Origin: Zygnema cylindricum
Lineage: Eukaryota > Streptophyta > Zygnematophyceae > Zygnematales > Zygnemataceae
Direction: 5' to 3'
Length of the DNA: 64,000 nt
Assembly: GCA_037447655.1 (NCBI GenBank)
Contig: JBBHKE010000991.1
Location: 1-64,000 of the forward strand
A program made the translations under genes and the position numbers. Position 1 is the stretch's first letter; the number at the start of each line of letters is the position of its first letter. A model generated the notes under the pieces. That model did no database searches. It was not told where the DNA came from and worked only from the letters and a program-made list of their open reading frames with translations. Below, piece by piece: positions 45,063 to 55,988 of this stretch.

Positions 45063-46103
45063 TGTAACTCTAAGACCTCCATAGGTCCTCAGAGTAAGCA
45101 GCTCACACGAAACCTCTAGGATAACCTTGACCCTTTTGAGTTTCAGCAAGAATAACTGCCACCCCGGCAGACAAAAACTCTGACCACGTTCACCCTTGTG
45201 AAGGTAAGATTCCTTTGAATCGATAACAAAAAGAATCTCAGAATTTGCTCCCCTGAGCAGTAAGTTATAGAGGGTCAAAGTTGACCTTTTGTACAGAAGC
45301 TCTCTCGGAGAGAGGGTTCTATCTATCAAAGTCCTATCTCTCTCTAAAACTTTATCTACTGAAGTACGGCACAAATCAAAATACTGTGTCATACAGAAAG
45401 GTACAGGTGCTAGTGAACTTTCTTTACGGCCATTGTACGACATGGCCAACAAGTCGACACATGTCATATTTGGATCCGTTCCTGTAATCCCTAGAGATGC
45501 CGTAATCCAATGTGGTTGTGCCACGTGTCAATTGATGTGGCAGTGACCGTAAACCGCCAAAATCTTATTCCGCGATCTCGACATCCTTCTCGGCCGTTCG
45601 ATCAAAACCGGGTTTCGATCGTAGCCGTCATAAAAACTTGCGTGATATTTATTTCGCTGTCGAAACAAAATGCGCGATATCCGTTTCGAAACCATACCGT
45701 ACTCCGTACTTTACAGAACTGTCTCTATGCATGACGTATATAGTAACCGTTAAATGATTTAGTTTGCGTCTAACTATTTAAATATATGTCAAACCTATAT
45801 ACTTTAACATTGGTCTTAGGCTTGTAAGATAAAGCTAGCCGTTACTGGCTAACTTGACGGGCAGCAGGTTCCAGGATTAAATCCTAGGTCTGTCAAGTAT
45901 CCTTTTAGAAAACCTACTTAAAACAACTGCTTGTCTCTCTCAGGACAGCACAAGCAACCATGGCTCTAGCTCCCTCTTCAACCTTCAATTACTGCGACAA
46001 GTGTGGGGGCTGAAGACAGGAGTTAGAGGTAGACTGCCTCGCCTTCTTTTCTGCATTTTATTTTAGACCTAGAAAATACTAAAAATAACCATTAATTTCT
46101 TCA
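45063..46103 (-). repeat. 3' LTR of the outer copia element
   Basis: Plus text begins TGTAACTCTAAGACCTCC and ends AATTTCTTCA beside the polypurine tract (CTCCCCTCATTTTC). Its ends match the inner A LTR, whereas the middle is diverged. It contains an antisense tRNA-like block (about 45822-45900, B-box-like GGATTAAATCC at 45874-45884). Confidence 0.8.
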
Positions 46104-46375
46104 CTCCCCTCATTTTCTAGTCACTCTTTAATTTCAGACCACACTTCTCCTTGTAGAAAATTAGCTTAGGGGAAGGCACAAATTTGGTCATCATATCTGC
46201 TACCATCTCGCTATCTAGTCTGTACTCTAAACTGATTATTTTGTTTTTTACCTTCTCTCTAACAAAGATGAGCTAATGTCCATGTGTTTGGCTTTAAAAT
46301 GATGTTTAGGATTGGCAACAATAACAATTGTTGCTTGATTATCACAAAAAAAAATCTGCACACCACTCTTAAGGT
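46104..46375 (-). pseudogene. Outer copia element, RNase H C-terminus
   Basis: Minus-strand sequence aligns to 55972-56245: polypurine tract, the LVYRPD / MVADMMTKPVP block at DNA level and NPKHHFKAKH. It is frame-broken and cut by element B at 46375. Confidence 0.75.
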
Positions 46376-47409
46376 TGTTGAAAATAAAAGATTTATATAG
46401 TATTTTCTAGGTTTAATAAGATGTATAAAAGAAAAAGAAAAGGGACAGATAGCCTGCCTCCACCTCCTCTCTCTAGCCCCCATACTTGTTGTAGTCACTA
46501 AAAGATAGAGAGGGTGGTTGATACATGGCTGCCTTAGTTCAACAGGCAGTTATTTTAGTAGGCTACTAAAAATATACCTAACGGACACAGGATTTAATCC
46601 CGGTAACTTCGGTTCGTCAAGTTGGCCGATGGCGGTCAGCTTTATCCTATTAGACTAGGACCAATGCTAAATGTTATAGTATGTGATAGATATATATATC
46701 TATAGGGAGGAACAAATTCATTTAACTAAAACTGTATACGGCTTGCATAGATACAGTTTTATGAAAGTACGAAGTACGACATTTTTTCAAAACGAATACC
46801 ACGCATTTTGTTTTGACAGCGATACAAATGTCGCGCAAGTATTTATAACGGCTAAGATTGCGTCTCGTTGCAAATCCAACGGGTCACATCATCGCCGAAA
46901 TCTCGGAGTTGTCACTTTGGCGTTTTGTGACGTGGCATGACCTAGATTCACGTGAAGAGATGACATTCGGTCATAGGAATTCTGAGGAATGTACCGACGA
47001 GTGAAAAGCAGACACGCGTTCGATTAATAGCCTTGTCGTACATAGGTCGTAGAAAAGGTACACCGGCAGTAGTACTTTTTGGTACGGTACAGTAATCTGA
47101 TTGGTCCGTACTTCAGTAGATAGAAGTTATTAGAGGGAATCACGACTTATAAAATTTTGGTAGGTAGTCACTTCTCCTTTTGAGAGTTTGTACAAATTTG
47201 CATTTTTACTGCCTCATAACTTATCGGATGGTTGGCCGTTTTCAGTGATTCTTTTTGCTACGGACTCAAAGGAGTCCAAGCTGCATAGGGATGCAGTCAA
47301 ATTGCCATTTCGCCTTCCTCAACGGCTGTGGTTGTGGCTTGAAGTGGGTTAGTTAAATACTATCTAGAGGCTTCTTGTATTCTATGGTCCAATAGAGGAC
47401 AGAATTGCA
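46376..47409 (+). repeat. LTR1 of element B
   Basis: Starts TGTTGAAAATAAAAG, ends AGAATTGCA. It contains the CCTGCCTCCACCTCC block, an antisense tRNA-like block (46590-46652) and the GATTCTTTTTGCTACGGACT block near its end, shared with all LTR families here. Confidence 0.85.
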
Positions 47410-47410
47410 T

Positions 47411-47424
47411 GTTATCGGCCCACC
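47411..47424 (+). other. Primer-binding site of element B
   Basis: GTTATCGGCCCACC, one mismatch from the half-tRNA initiator-Met site. The mismatch turns the gag ATG (47414-47416) into ATC. Confidence 0.65.
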
Positions 47425-48410
47425 CTCTAGGGTGCCCACCTTCAATGGATCTGGGTTCATCTATTGGGAAGCCATGATGTGGGAGCTTTGTGCGAAAAAT
47501 GATACTGGGGTATCGTTAGTGGACAAGTGAAACGTCCACCTTTGGGAACTCCACCAGGATTTGGAGGAGTAAGGTTTCCTGCAGCAATGGCTGCCTCAAC
47601 AGAGGAGGCAGATGATGGGGACAGCAGTGTGTCCAAAAGGGGAAAGGGAAGGAGACACCTTTCACTCCTATTGCCACAGTATTGGGAGCGGCGACCGTGA
47701 AGACCGCGAAGAACGATACTCAAATGAGGGAGGATGTAAACATGGCTGCCAATAACTTTATTCTCAGGCACCTCACTCAAGCTTTGGCCACTCCTCAACT
47801 TCACATTTACAAGGCCGAGGAGTTGTGGGTGAGTTTTGTGGAGATTTATAGAGCTGGAACTATTCAGAAGCTCCAATTGGCTGAGCAAAAGCTAGTTAGT
47901 TACACTTACAAAGAAGGAAAGATGCTAGATTACTGTAATGATCTTTCTTGTTTGTATATGGAGATGGAAAGTGCCGGGAGGACAGGTACAATGAAAATGA
48001 AAGTTAACACTCTTATCATGAAGTTACCAGATAAGTTCGAGAACATAGTGTATCGAGTACAGGAAATGCCTGATAGTTCATGGAAATGGAACACATTGGT
48101 CAGGATGATACTTGTGCAGGAAAACACAATGGAGATTAGGAGAGGAGGGAAGAGCATTCAAGCTCTAGCAGTAGGAGGGGACCGATGGGGGAAGGACCCA
48201 AAGAAACCTCACAAAGGGGAAAGAGATCATTCTGAGGGGCCGAGGCCCCCAAAGGATCTTTGTCATTTTTGCAAAAAAGCTGGGACACTTCATCGCAGAT
48301 TGTGTCAAGCTGTTAGAGCTGAGGCTCTTAGAGAACCGTGGAGGGGGATTTTCCGGAGGGAAGAAAAAGGCAATTGTGGTTACAAAAGTGACAAGAGAAA
48401 CCAAGGATGA
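47414..48410 (+). pseudogene. Copia gag, element B copy 1
   Basis: The start codon is lost (ATC). The N-terminal 85 codons are recoverable only by changing frame (PPSRVPTFNG-like text, then a stop near 47530). The 242-codon frame 47682-48410 holds the Gag core: ANNFILRHLTQALATPQL, RAGTIQKLQLAEQKLVSYTYKEGK-type text, LDYCNDLSCLYMEME. The zinc knuckle begins CHFCKKAG but a one-base frameshift in it changes the rest to TLHRRLC; the GHFIADC-type continuation is readable one frame over. Gag function is therefore lost. Confidence 0.8.
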
Positions 48411-48860
48411 GTCCTTTGAGGAGGATGGGGAGCTTCTTCTTGACGAGAGCCTGGAGGAGAATGAGATCCCTCAGAGACAAAAGTGTGCCTTTGGAGCAAT
48501 TCGGAAAGCTCCACAGGAAGGATGGATTATCGACTCAGGTGCATCCATGCATATGTGTTGTGATAAAGAACACTTCACTAAGCTAAGAAAGATCCTTACA
48601 GTAGAGATAGAGTATGGGGATGGGAGAGTGATTACTATAGATCAAGTGGGATCAGTAGATCTAAAAGTCTTAGTGGAGGGAAAGACTTCTATACTTACAT
48701 TCTCAGATGTACTCTACATTCCTTAGTTGAGTAAAAATCTTGTGACTACGTCTGTGCTAGATGACAAAAAGTTTGATACCATCACTAGAAAGGGAGTCTT
48801 TACAGCTAAGTATGGGGATGAAGTTTACTTCACGGCAGATAACGGTAAGCCAAGGGATGT
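48376..48860 (+). pseudogene. Copia protease, element B copy 1
   Basis: The frame 48376-48726 reads the acidic linker (EEDGELLLDESLEENE), RQKCAFGAIRK, then the aspartic protease active site GWIIDSGASMHMCC and VGSVDLKVLVEGKTS. A TAG at 48724-48726 ends it after DVLYIP, followed by an open continuation (LSKNLVTTSVLDDKKFDT) to about 48850. The residues around the active Asp are intact. Confidence 0.8.
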
Positions 48861-49928
48861 TTAGGCTTAACCCGAGTAATGAAAAGAAGAATGCTTATTA
48901 TGTTAGTGTTCCTAAGTTTGATGATTTGGCATAAGCTGTTGGGGCATGTGCATTTTGAAAGGTTGAGGGAAATGAAAAAGCTTGGGGTAGTAGAAGGCAT
49001 TCAGTTTGGGGATAATGAAATGATGGATGATTGTAGTGGTTGTGCTCAAGGTAAGGCTCCCAGACTTCCCATTCCCAAAGCCGCCACATTTAGAGGTGAG
49101 AAAGTGTTAGACTTGGTCCACACAGATATTTGGGGACCAGCAAAAGTACCTTCGATTGGAGGAAAGAGGTTTATGATAACAATAACCGATGACTAGTCTA
49201 GATACTCTAGAGTCTACTTTCTCAAAACAAAGTCTAAAGCATCAACTTACTTCAAAGAATATAAAGCTTGGAGTGAGAAGTTGCATGAAACCCCCATTAA
49301 GAGGATAAGGAGTGATAATGGGGGGGAATATACCTCTAACGAGTTTGAGGAATATCTGAGAGATGAGGGAGTGCAGCACCAGAAAATTGTACCATATAAC
49401 CCGGAACAAAATGGGGTAGCTGAGAGGTTGAATCGAACAATAGGAGATAGTGTACACAGTATGTTGGCAGACAAGAAAATAGGAAAGAGACTTTGGGCAG
49501 AAGCAATGAACTGTGCCAACTACATTAAGAATAGAGTCCTTACCTGAGCTGTAAAGGGAGTGACACTTTATGAGAGATGGGTTGGAAAAAAACCAGATAT
49601 CTCACACCTTAAAGTATTTGGTAGCCAAGTTTACAATCTTGACACGGATAGGAAAAACTGGAAACTAGATGCTAAGGGAAAACCTGGATACTTCTTGGGA
49701 TATGATGAGGATGTTAAGGGATATAGAGTCTATGACTTAGCAAAGAAAGATATCATTCTGGTCAAACACTTAGTTGTCATGGATGAAGGGAAGTCATTTG
49801 ACCCCTTCAAATATACAAAGAAGATAAGGATCAGATTTGAGTCCGAAAGTGATGAGAATTTGGTCGTTCCCGAAAGGGACATGAGTGAAACCGTGATTAC
49901 AGATTCAGGGGAGATCGAAGATACATGA
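48861..49928 (+). pseudogene. Copia integrase, element B copy 1
   Basis: The GAG-pre-integrase zinc region (WHKLLGHVHFERLREMKKLG, CSGCAQGKA) is followed by the integrase core: LVHTDIWGPAK (first Asp), a TAG replacing the Trp of the DDWSRYSR motif at 49194-49196, RSDNGGEYTSNEFEEYL (second Asp) and NPEQNGVAERLNRT (Glu). A TGA near 49544 and another near 49926 break the C-terminal part, which contains GKPGYFLGYDEDVKGYRVYD. All three catalytic acidic residues are present, so the damage is by point stops rather than by deletion. Confidence 0.85.
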
Positions 49929-50966
49929 GACTCACCGGAAACCTCACATACTCTTATGAACTTCAAGGAGATAGAAGAAGCGGGACAAGATACGGCTTTC
50001 ATGGACAGGGGAGCCGATGAGACAGTGAGAAGAAATCTAAGACTTCCATCCATTCTAGCTTCGGAGTTTGAGGGAGGAAGGAGGAGCAGCAAAAGGATAC
50101 AGGAAAAACAAGCTGCCCATAAGGTAACTAAGCTATCTCACCCAGATGAGCCTCAGTCTTACTTAGAGGCAGTGAATAGTCCAGAGAAAGAAAGATGGAT
50201 TAGAGCCATAAATGATGAGATGGCTTCTATCATGGGAACTAGCGGATTGCCCTCCAAACAAAAAACCTATTGGATGTAAATGGGTATTTAAACAAAAACT
50301 GAACCCAGATAATACAATTGAGAGGTATAAGGCTCGATTGGTAGCGAGGGGTTCACCCAAAAAGAAGGGATTGACTATGAGGAGACATTTGCTCCAGTTG
50401 TTCGGTTCCCATCGGTAAGGATTCTCCTCAGTCTAGCCGCAGCGGAAGACATGGAAATACACCAGATGGACATTAAGACTGCTTTTCTTAATGGTGAGTT
50501 AGAGGAAGAAATTTTTATGAGGCAACCCGAGGGGTTTGTGGAAGAAGGAGAAGAGAGCAAAGTGTGCAGGCTCATAAAGTCCTTATATGGACTGAAACAG
50601 GCTCCCCGACAGTGGAATAAGAAACTAGATGAGTTTCTCACCGATCTGGGATACATCCGGATCAGCTCTGACCATTCTATCTATATGTTTGAAGATGAGA
50701 ATGGTTTCATTTTTATTGCAATTTATGTGGATGATCTGCTTGTGTTAAGTAAGTCTTTAGATAATATCAATAGGCTAAAGAAAGATCTTAGGGGCAGATT
50801 TGATATGAAGGATTTAGGGGAGGCAAAATATATTTTGGGGATCCAAATGGAGAGAGATAGGGGGAAGAAGATTATCAGACTTACTCAGAAAGAAGCAATA
50901 GGTAATATGTTTGAGAAATTCCAGATGGAAAATGCTAACAGTTGTACCACTCCCATGGACTTGTAA
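49929..50966 (+). pseudogene. Copia reverse transcriptase, element B copy 1
   Basis: The linker (GGRRSSKRIQEKQAAHKVT) leads into RT. Frame changes near 50240 and 50365 split CKWVFKQKLNPDNTIERYKA and the YEETFAP region. From 50451 a 171-codon frame carries MDIKTAFLNGELEEEIFMRQ (first catalytic Asp), LYGLKQAPRQWNKKLDEF and IAIYVDDLLVLSK (catalytic Asp pair), then KYILGIQMERDR. It ends at TAA at 50964-50966, within the PMDL block. Confidence 0.85.
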
Positions 50967-50996
50967 AAAGTAAGTGATGGGAGTGTAGAAGGAGGA

Positions 50997-51725
50997 GTGA
51001 TGATCTTAGACGATCAGATGAGTCCAGAAGAGAGAGAGTTCATGAAGTCTATCCCTTATAGACAGGTCGTAGGAAGCTTAATCTATTTTAGGAACTGTAC
51101 CAGGCCGGACATAGCGGCAGCAGTTGGAGTACTCAGTAGAAGTCTTAATGATCCTAGGAAGAGAGACTGGGAGGCAGCCAAGAGAGTCATGAGAAATCTG
51201 GTTGGAACCAGAGAATTATGGTTGCATTTGGGAGGGGAGCACAGTGATATCACCACTTGGAGTGACGCCAGTTATGGGGATGCACCTATAAGAAGTTGCA
51301 CTTCTGGATATGTTTTGTATGTGGGGGAAGGTGCTTGCTGTTGGAGCAGTAAGCAACAAAAGGTGGTTGCTCAGTCTACTATGGAGGCTGAGTATATGGC
51401 GTCGTGTTTTGCTGTAAAAGAACTAATGTGGGTGAAATCATTGTTACAAGAACTGGGATTTATGAAGGAGGGAGTGCATGAAATCTTTTGCGATAACCAA
51501 GCTGCAATTGCAATTGCAGCCAATCCAAAACACCATTTCAAAGCAAAACATATGGACATAAGATTAAGCTTCGTAAGAGAAAAAGTTGAAAATAAAATTT
51601 TAAATCTTGTGTATAGACCTGATGAAGAAATGGTGGCTGACATGATGACCAAACCTGTGCCCTCTCCTAAACTAAAATATTGTCGGGAAAAATGCGGGTT
51701 GAAAGAAAAATTAAAATTAGACTAG
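50997..51725 (+). pseudogene. Copia RNase H, element B copy 1
   Basis: A 242-codon open frame from the RT-RNase H connection (SIPYRQVVGSLIYFRNCTRPD) through RNase H: WSDASYGDAP (first Asp), STMEAEYMAS (Glu), IFCDNQAAIAIAANPKHHF (second Asp) and MMTKPVPSPKLKYC, ending at the stop just before the polypurine tract. The domain itself is intact; only the stop at 50964-50966 separates it from RT. Confidence 0.85.
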
Positions 51726-51738
51726 AAAATAAGGGGAG
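51726..51738 (+). other. Polypurine tract of element B
   Basis: GAAAATAAGGGGAG, directly before the TG of LTR2; primes plus-strand DNA synthesis in LTR retrotransposons. The same tract, with one change, precedes LTR3 (54650-54663). Confidence 0.75.
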
Positions 51739-52785
51739 TGTTGAAATTTATAGATTTCTAGAGTATTTTCTTTGTTTAAATGTGTTTTGATAAAAGGAAA
51801 AGAAAAGGACGGACAGCCTGCCTCCACCTCCGCTCTCTAGCCCCCATACTTGTTGTAGTCACCGAAGGAAAGAGAGAGAGGTTGATCCATGGCTGCCTTA
51901 GTTCAACAAACAGCTATTTTTAGTAGGTTACTAAAAATATACTTGACGGACCAGAGATTTGATCCCGGTACCTGCAGTTCGTCAAGTTGACCGGTAGCGG
52001 TCAGCTTTATCCTAATACACTAGGACCAATGCTAAGTGCTATGGTATGTGATAGATATATATTTAGTTCAAGTGGATAAAATTCATTTAACTAGAACTGT
52101 TTACGGTGTACATAGATTCAGTTATATAAAGTACGTCGTACGACGCTAAATCAAAACGGATACCACGCATTTTATTTCTACATCGGAACAAATGTCGCGC
52201 AAGTATTTATTACGGCCAAGATTGCGTTTCGCAAAAAATCCAACGGCGCACATCATCGCCGAAATCCCGGAGTGGTCACTTTGGCATTTAGTGACGTGGC
52301 ATGACCCGGCGCCACGTGGGAAGACATCATTCGGTCGCGGGAATTCCGAGGAACGTACAGCCGAGTGAAAAGTGGACACGCGTCCACTTAATGGCCTTGT
52401 CGTACAGAGGCCGTACAGAAAGTACATCGGCAGTAGTACTTTCTAGTACTATACAGTCTTGTGATTGGTTCGTACAGGCAGTAGATAGGAGCTGTGAGAG
52501 GGAATTAGGAAAAACTAGGACTTAGGAAAATTTAGGTAGATAGTCCTCTCTCTTTGAGAGTTTGTATAAATTGGCATCTTTGCCACCCTATAACTTATCG
52601 GCTGGTTGGCCATTTTCAGTGATTCTTTTTGCTACGGACTCAGGGGAGTCCAAGCTGCACAGGGGTGCAGTCAAATTGTCAGTTTGCCTTCTTGGGCAGA
52701 AGTGGTCGTGGCTTAAAGTGGGTTAGTTAAATACTATATAGAGGCTTCCTGTATTCTGTAGTCCAATGGAGGACACAGAATTGCA
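51739..52785 (+). repeat. LTR2 of element B (internal)
   Basis: Starts TGTTGAAATTTATAG after the polypurine tract, ends GAATTGCA. It is full-length and similar to LTR1 and LTR3. It is followed not by a PBS but directly by AGGGACATGAGTG, which corresponds to 49876 inside internal region 1. Confidence 0.85.
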
Positions 52786-54663
52786 AGGGACATGAGTGAA
52801 ACCGTGATTGCAAATTCAGGGGAGATGTAAGATACAAGAGACTCACCGGAAACCTCACATACTCCTATGGACTTCGAGGAGATAGAAGAAGCGCGATAAG
52901 AACCAGCTTCCATGGACAGGGGAGCTGATGAAACAGTGAGAAGAAATCCAAGACTTCCATCCATTCAAGCTTCAGAGTTTGAGGGAGGAAGGAGGAGCAG
53001 CAAAAGGATACATGAAAAACAAACGGCTCATAAGGTTACTAAGCTATCTCACCCAGATGAGCCTCAATCTTACTCGGAAGCCGTGAATAGTCCAAAAAAA
53101 AAAAGATGGATTAGAGCCATAAATGATTAGATGGCTTCTATTATGGAAGCAAATACTTGGGAACTGGCAGATTATTCTCCAAATAGAAAACCTATTGGGT
53201 GTAAATGGGTATTTAAACTAAAACTGAACCTAGATAATACAATTGAGAGATATAAGGCTTGATTGGTGGCGAAGTGATTCACCCAAAAGTAGGGGATTGA
53301 CTATGAGGAGACCTTTGCTCCAGTTCTTCGGTTCCCATCAGTAGGATTCTCCTCAGTCTGGCAGCAGCGAAAGACATGGAAATACACCAGATGGACATTA
53401 AGACTGCTAAACTTAATGGTGAGTTGGAGAAAGAAATTTTCATGAGGCAACCCGAGGGGTTTGTGGAAGAAGGAGAAGAGAGCAAAGTCTGCAGGCTCAT
53501 AAAGTCCTTATATGGACTCAAGAAGGCTCCTCGACAATGGAATAAGAAACTAGATGAGTTTCACACCGATCTGGGATATATCCGGATCAGCTCTGACCAT
53601 TGTATCTATATGTTTGAAGATGAGAATGGTGTCATTTTTATTGCAATTTATGTGGATGATCTGCTTGTGTTAAGTAAGTCTTTGGAGAAGATCAATAGGC
53701 TGAAGAAAGATCTTAGGGGGAGATTTGATATGAAGAATTTAGGGGAGGCAAAATGTATTTTGGGGATCCAAATGGTGAGAGATAGGGGGAAGAAGATTAT
53801 CAGACTTACTCAGAAAGAAGCAATATGTAATATGCTTGAGAAATTCTAGATGGAAAATGCAAAGAGTTGTACCATTCCCATGGACTTGAAAAACATAAGT
53901 GATGGGAGTGTTGAAGGAGGAGTGATGATCTTAGACGATTAGATGAGTCCAGAGGAGAGAGAATTTATGACGTCTATCCGTTATAGACAGGTCGTAGGAA
54001 GTTTGATCTACTTTATGAACTGTACCAGGCCGGACATAGCGGCAACAGTTGGAGTACTCACTAGGAGTCATAATGATCCTAGAAAGAGAGACTGGGAGGC
54101 AACCAAGAGAGTCATGAGATATCTGATTGGAACCAGAGATTTATGGTTGTATTTGGGAGGGGAGCACACTGATATCACCACTTGGAGTGATGCCAGTTAT
54201 GGGGATGCACCTATGAGAATATGCACTTCTGGGTATGTTTTGTATGTGGGGGAAGGTGCTTGTTGTTGGAGTAGTAAGCAACAAAATGTGGTTGCTCAGT
54301 CTACTATGGAGGCTGAGTATATGGCATCTTGTTCTGCTGTAAAAGAACTAATGTGGGTGAAGTCATTGTTGCAAGAACTCGGATATATGAAGCAGGGAGT
54401 GCATGAAATCTTTTGCGATAATCAAGCTGTTATCGCAATTGCATCCAATCCAAAACACCATTTTAAAGCAAAACATATGGACATAAGATTAAGCTTCGTA
54501 AGAGAAAAAGTTGAAAATAAAATTTTAAATCTTGTGTATAGACCTGATGAAGAAATGGTGAATGACATGATGACCAAACCTGTGCCCTTTCCTAAATTAA
54601 AATATTGTTGAGAAAAATGCGGATTGAAAGAAAAATTAAAATTAGACTAGAAAATAAGGCGAG
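52786..54663 (+). pseudogene. Copia internal region 2 of element B (RT-RNase H only)
   Basis: Begins in the integrase-RT linker (RDMSETVI equivalent) and runs to the polypurine tract, so PBS, gag, protease and integrase are missing. Frames: linker 52912-53130; RT 53376-53849 with QMDIKTAKLNGELEKEIF (Phe to Lys beside the catalytic Asp), IAIYVDDLLVLSK; RNase H 53943-54611 with WSDASYGDAPM, STMEAEYMAS and IFCDNQAVI. At least five stops or frameshifts, including TAG at about 53129, 53850 and 53941. Confidence 0.85.
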
Positions 54664-54923
54664 TGTTGAAAATAATAGATTTTTAGAGTATTTTCTAGGT
54701 TTAATAGTTTAGTATAAAAGAAAAAGAAAAGGGACGGACAACCTGCCTCCACCTCCTCTCTCTAGACCCCATACTTGTTGTAGTCATTGAAGGATAGACA
54801 GGGTGGTTGATCCATGGCTGCCTTAGTTCAACAGACAGTTATTTTTAGTAGGCTACTAAAAATATACCTGACGGACCCGAGATTTGATCCCTGTACTTTC
54901 GGTTCGTCAAGTTGGCCGATTGC
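54664..54923 (+). repeat. LTR3 of element B, left part
   Basis: Starts TGTTGAAAATAATAG and runs to GTTGGCCGATTGC, where element A is inserted. It resumes at 60778. The last five bases ATTGC are the left target copy. Confidence 0.85.
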
Positions 54924-55971
54924 TGAAACTCTGAGACCTCCATAAGTCCTCAGAGTGGACAGCTTCGAAGAAGCCTCTAGGATAATCCTGACCCCTTTGT
55001 GTTTAAGCAAAAATAACTGCCACCTTGGCAGACAAAAACTCTGACCACATTCACCCCTGTGAAGAGAAGACTCCCTTGAGTCGATAGCAAAAAGAATCTC
55101 TGAATTTGCTCCCCTGAGCAGTAAGTTATGGAGGGTCAAAGTTGACCTTTTGTATAGAAGCTCTCTGGGAGAGAGGGTCCTATCTCCTAATTTTTCTAAG
55201 TCCTATCTCACTCACAGACTCTATCTACTGATGTACGGAACCAATCAGAATTGAGTTCTGTACGCAAAAGTACAACTGCCAGTGTACTTTAGGTACGGAC
55301 ATTGTACGACAAGGCCTAAATGTCGACACATGTCATATCCGGATTCGATGCCATAATCTCCGGGGATTCCACGATCCAACGAAATTTCGCCACGCGTCAT
55401 CCGATGTGGCGATGGCCACAAACCGCTGAAAACTTCCTCCGTGATCTCGGCGCTAATTGCGGCCGTCCGATTAGAATCTAATTTAATCGTAGCCGTAATA
55501 AATACATGTGCGGTATTTGTTTCATTTACGAAACAAATGCGCGGTATTGATTTATAGTCCGTACCGTAATCCGTACTTTATATATTACCGGATCTATGTA
55601 TCCCGTAATCTATTATAGTTAAATGAATAATCGTACGTATACATATTTAAATAACTATCAAACTATATACTACGTATCATGACTCCTAGACTTAACGGCT
55701 AAGGCTACCGGCTATTTCCTGTCTGCCGACCGGTAGGTACAAGGATCAATTCCTGCCGCCGACACATACCTTTTAAATAAATAAACCCGAACTTATATAA
55801 ATTTCCCGTAAACCTCAAGATAGCCTAGGTAGCCATGGCTTTAGCTTCCTCTCCAATTTCTCAGTGACTGCGACAAGTTTGAGAGTTGGAGAGAGAAGTT
55901 AGAGGTAGACTGCCTCGGCTTCTTTCTTTCTATTCAGACCTAGAAAATACTTAAAACCATTAATTTCTACA
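54924..55971 (-). repeat. 3' LTR of element A
   Basis: Plus text TGAAACTCTGAGACC to AATTTCTACA, next to the polypurine tract. Antisense tRNA-like block: A-box-like CGGCTAAGGCT (55696-55706), B-box-like GGATCAATTCC (55743-55753). Confidence 0.9.
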
Positions 55972-55988
55972 CTCCCCTTATTTTCTAG

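Noticed and set aside
44997-45524. 175-codon minus-strand frame
   Set aside because: It lies across the boundary and inside of the outer copia LTR; similar chance frames occur in the matching part of other LTRs.
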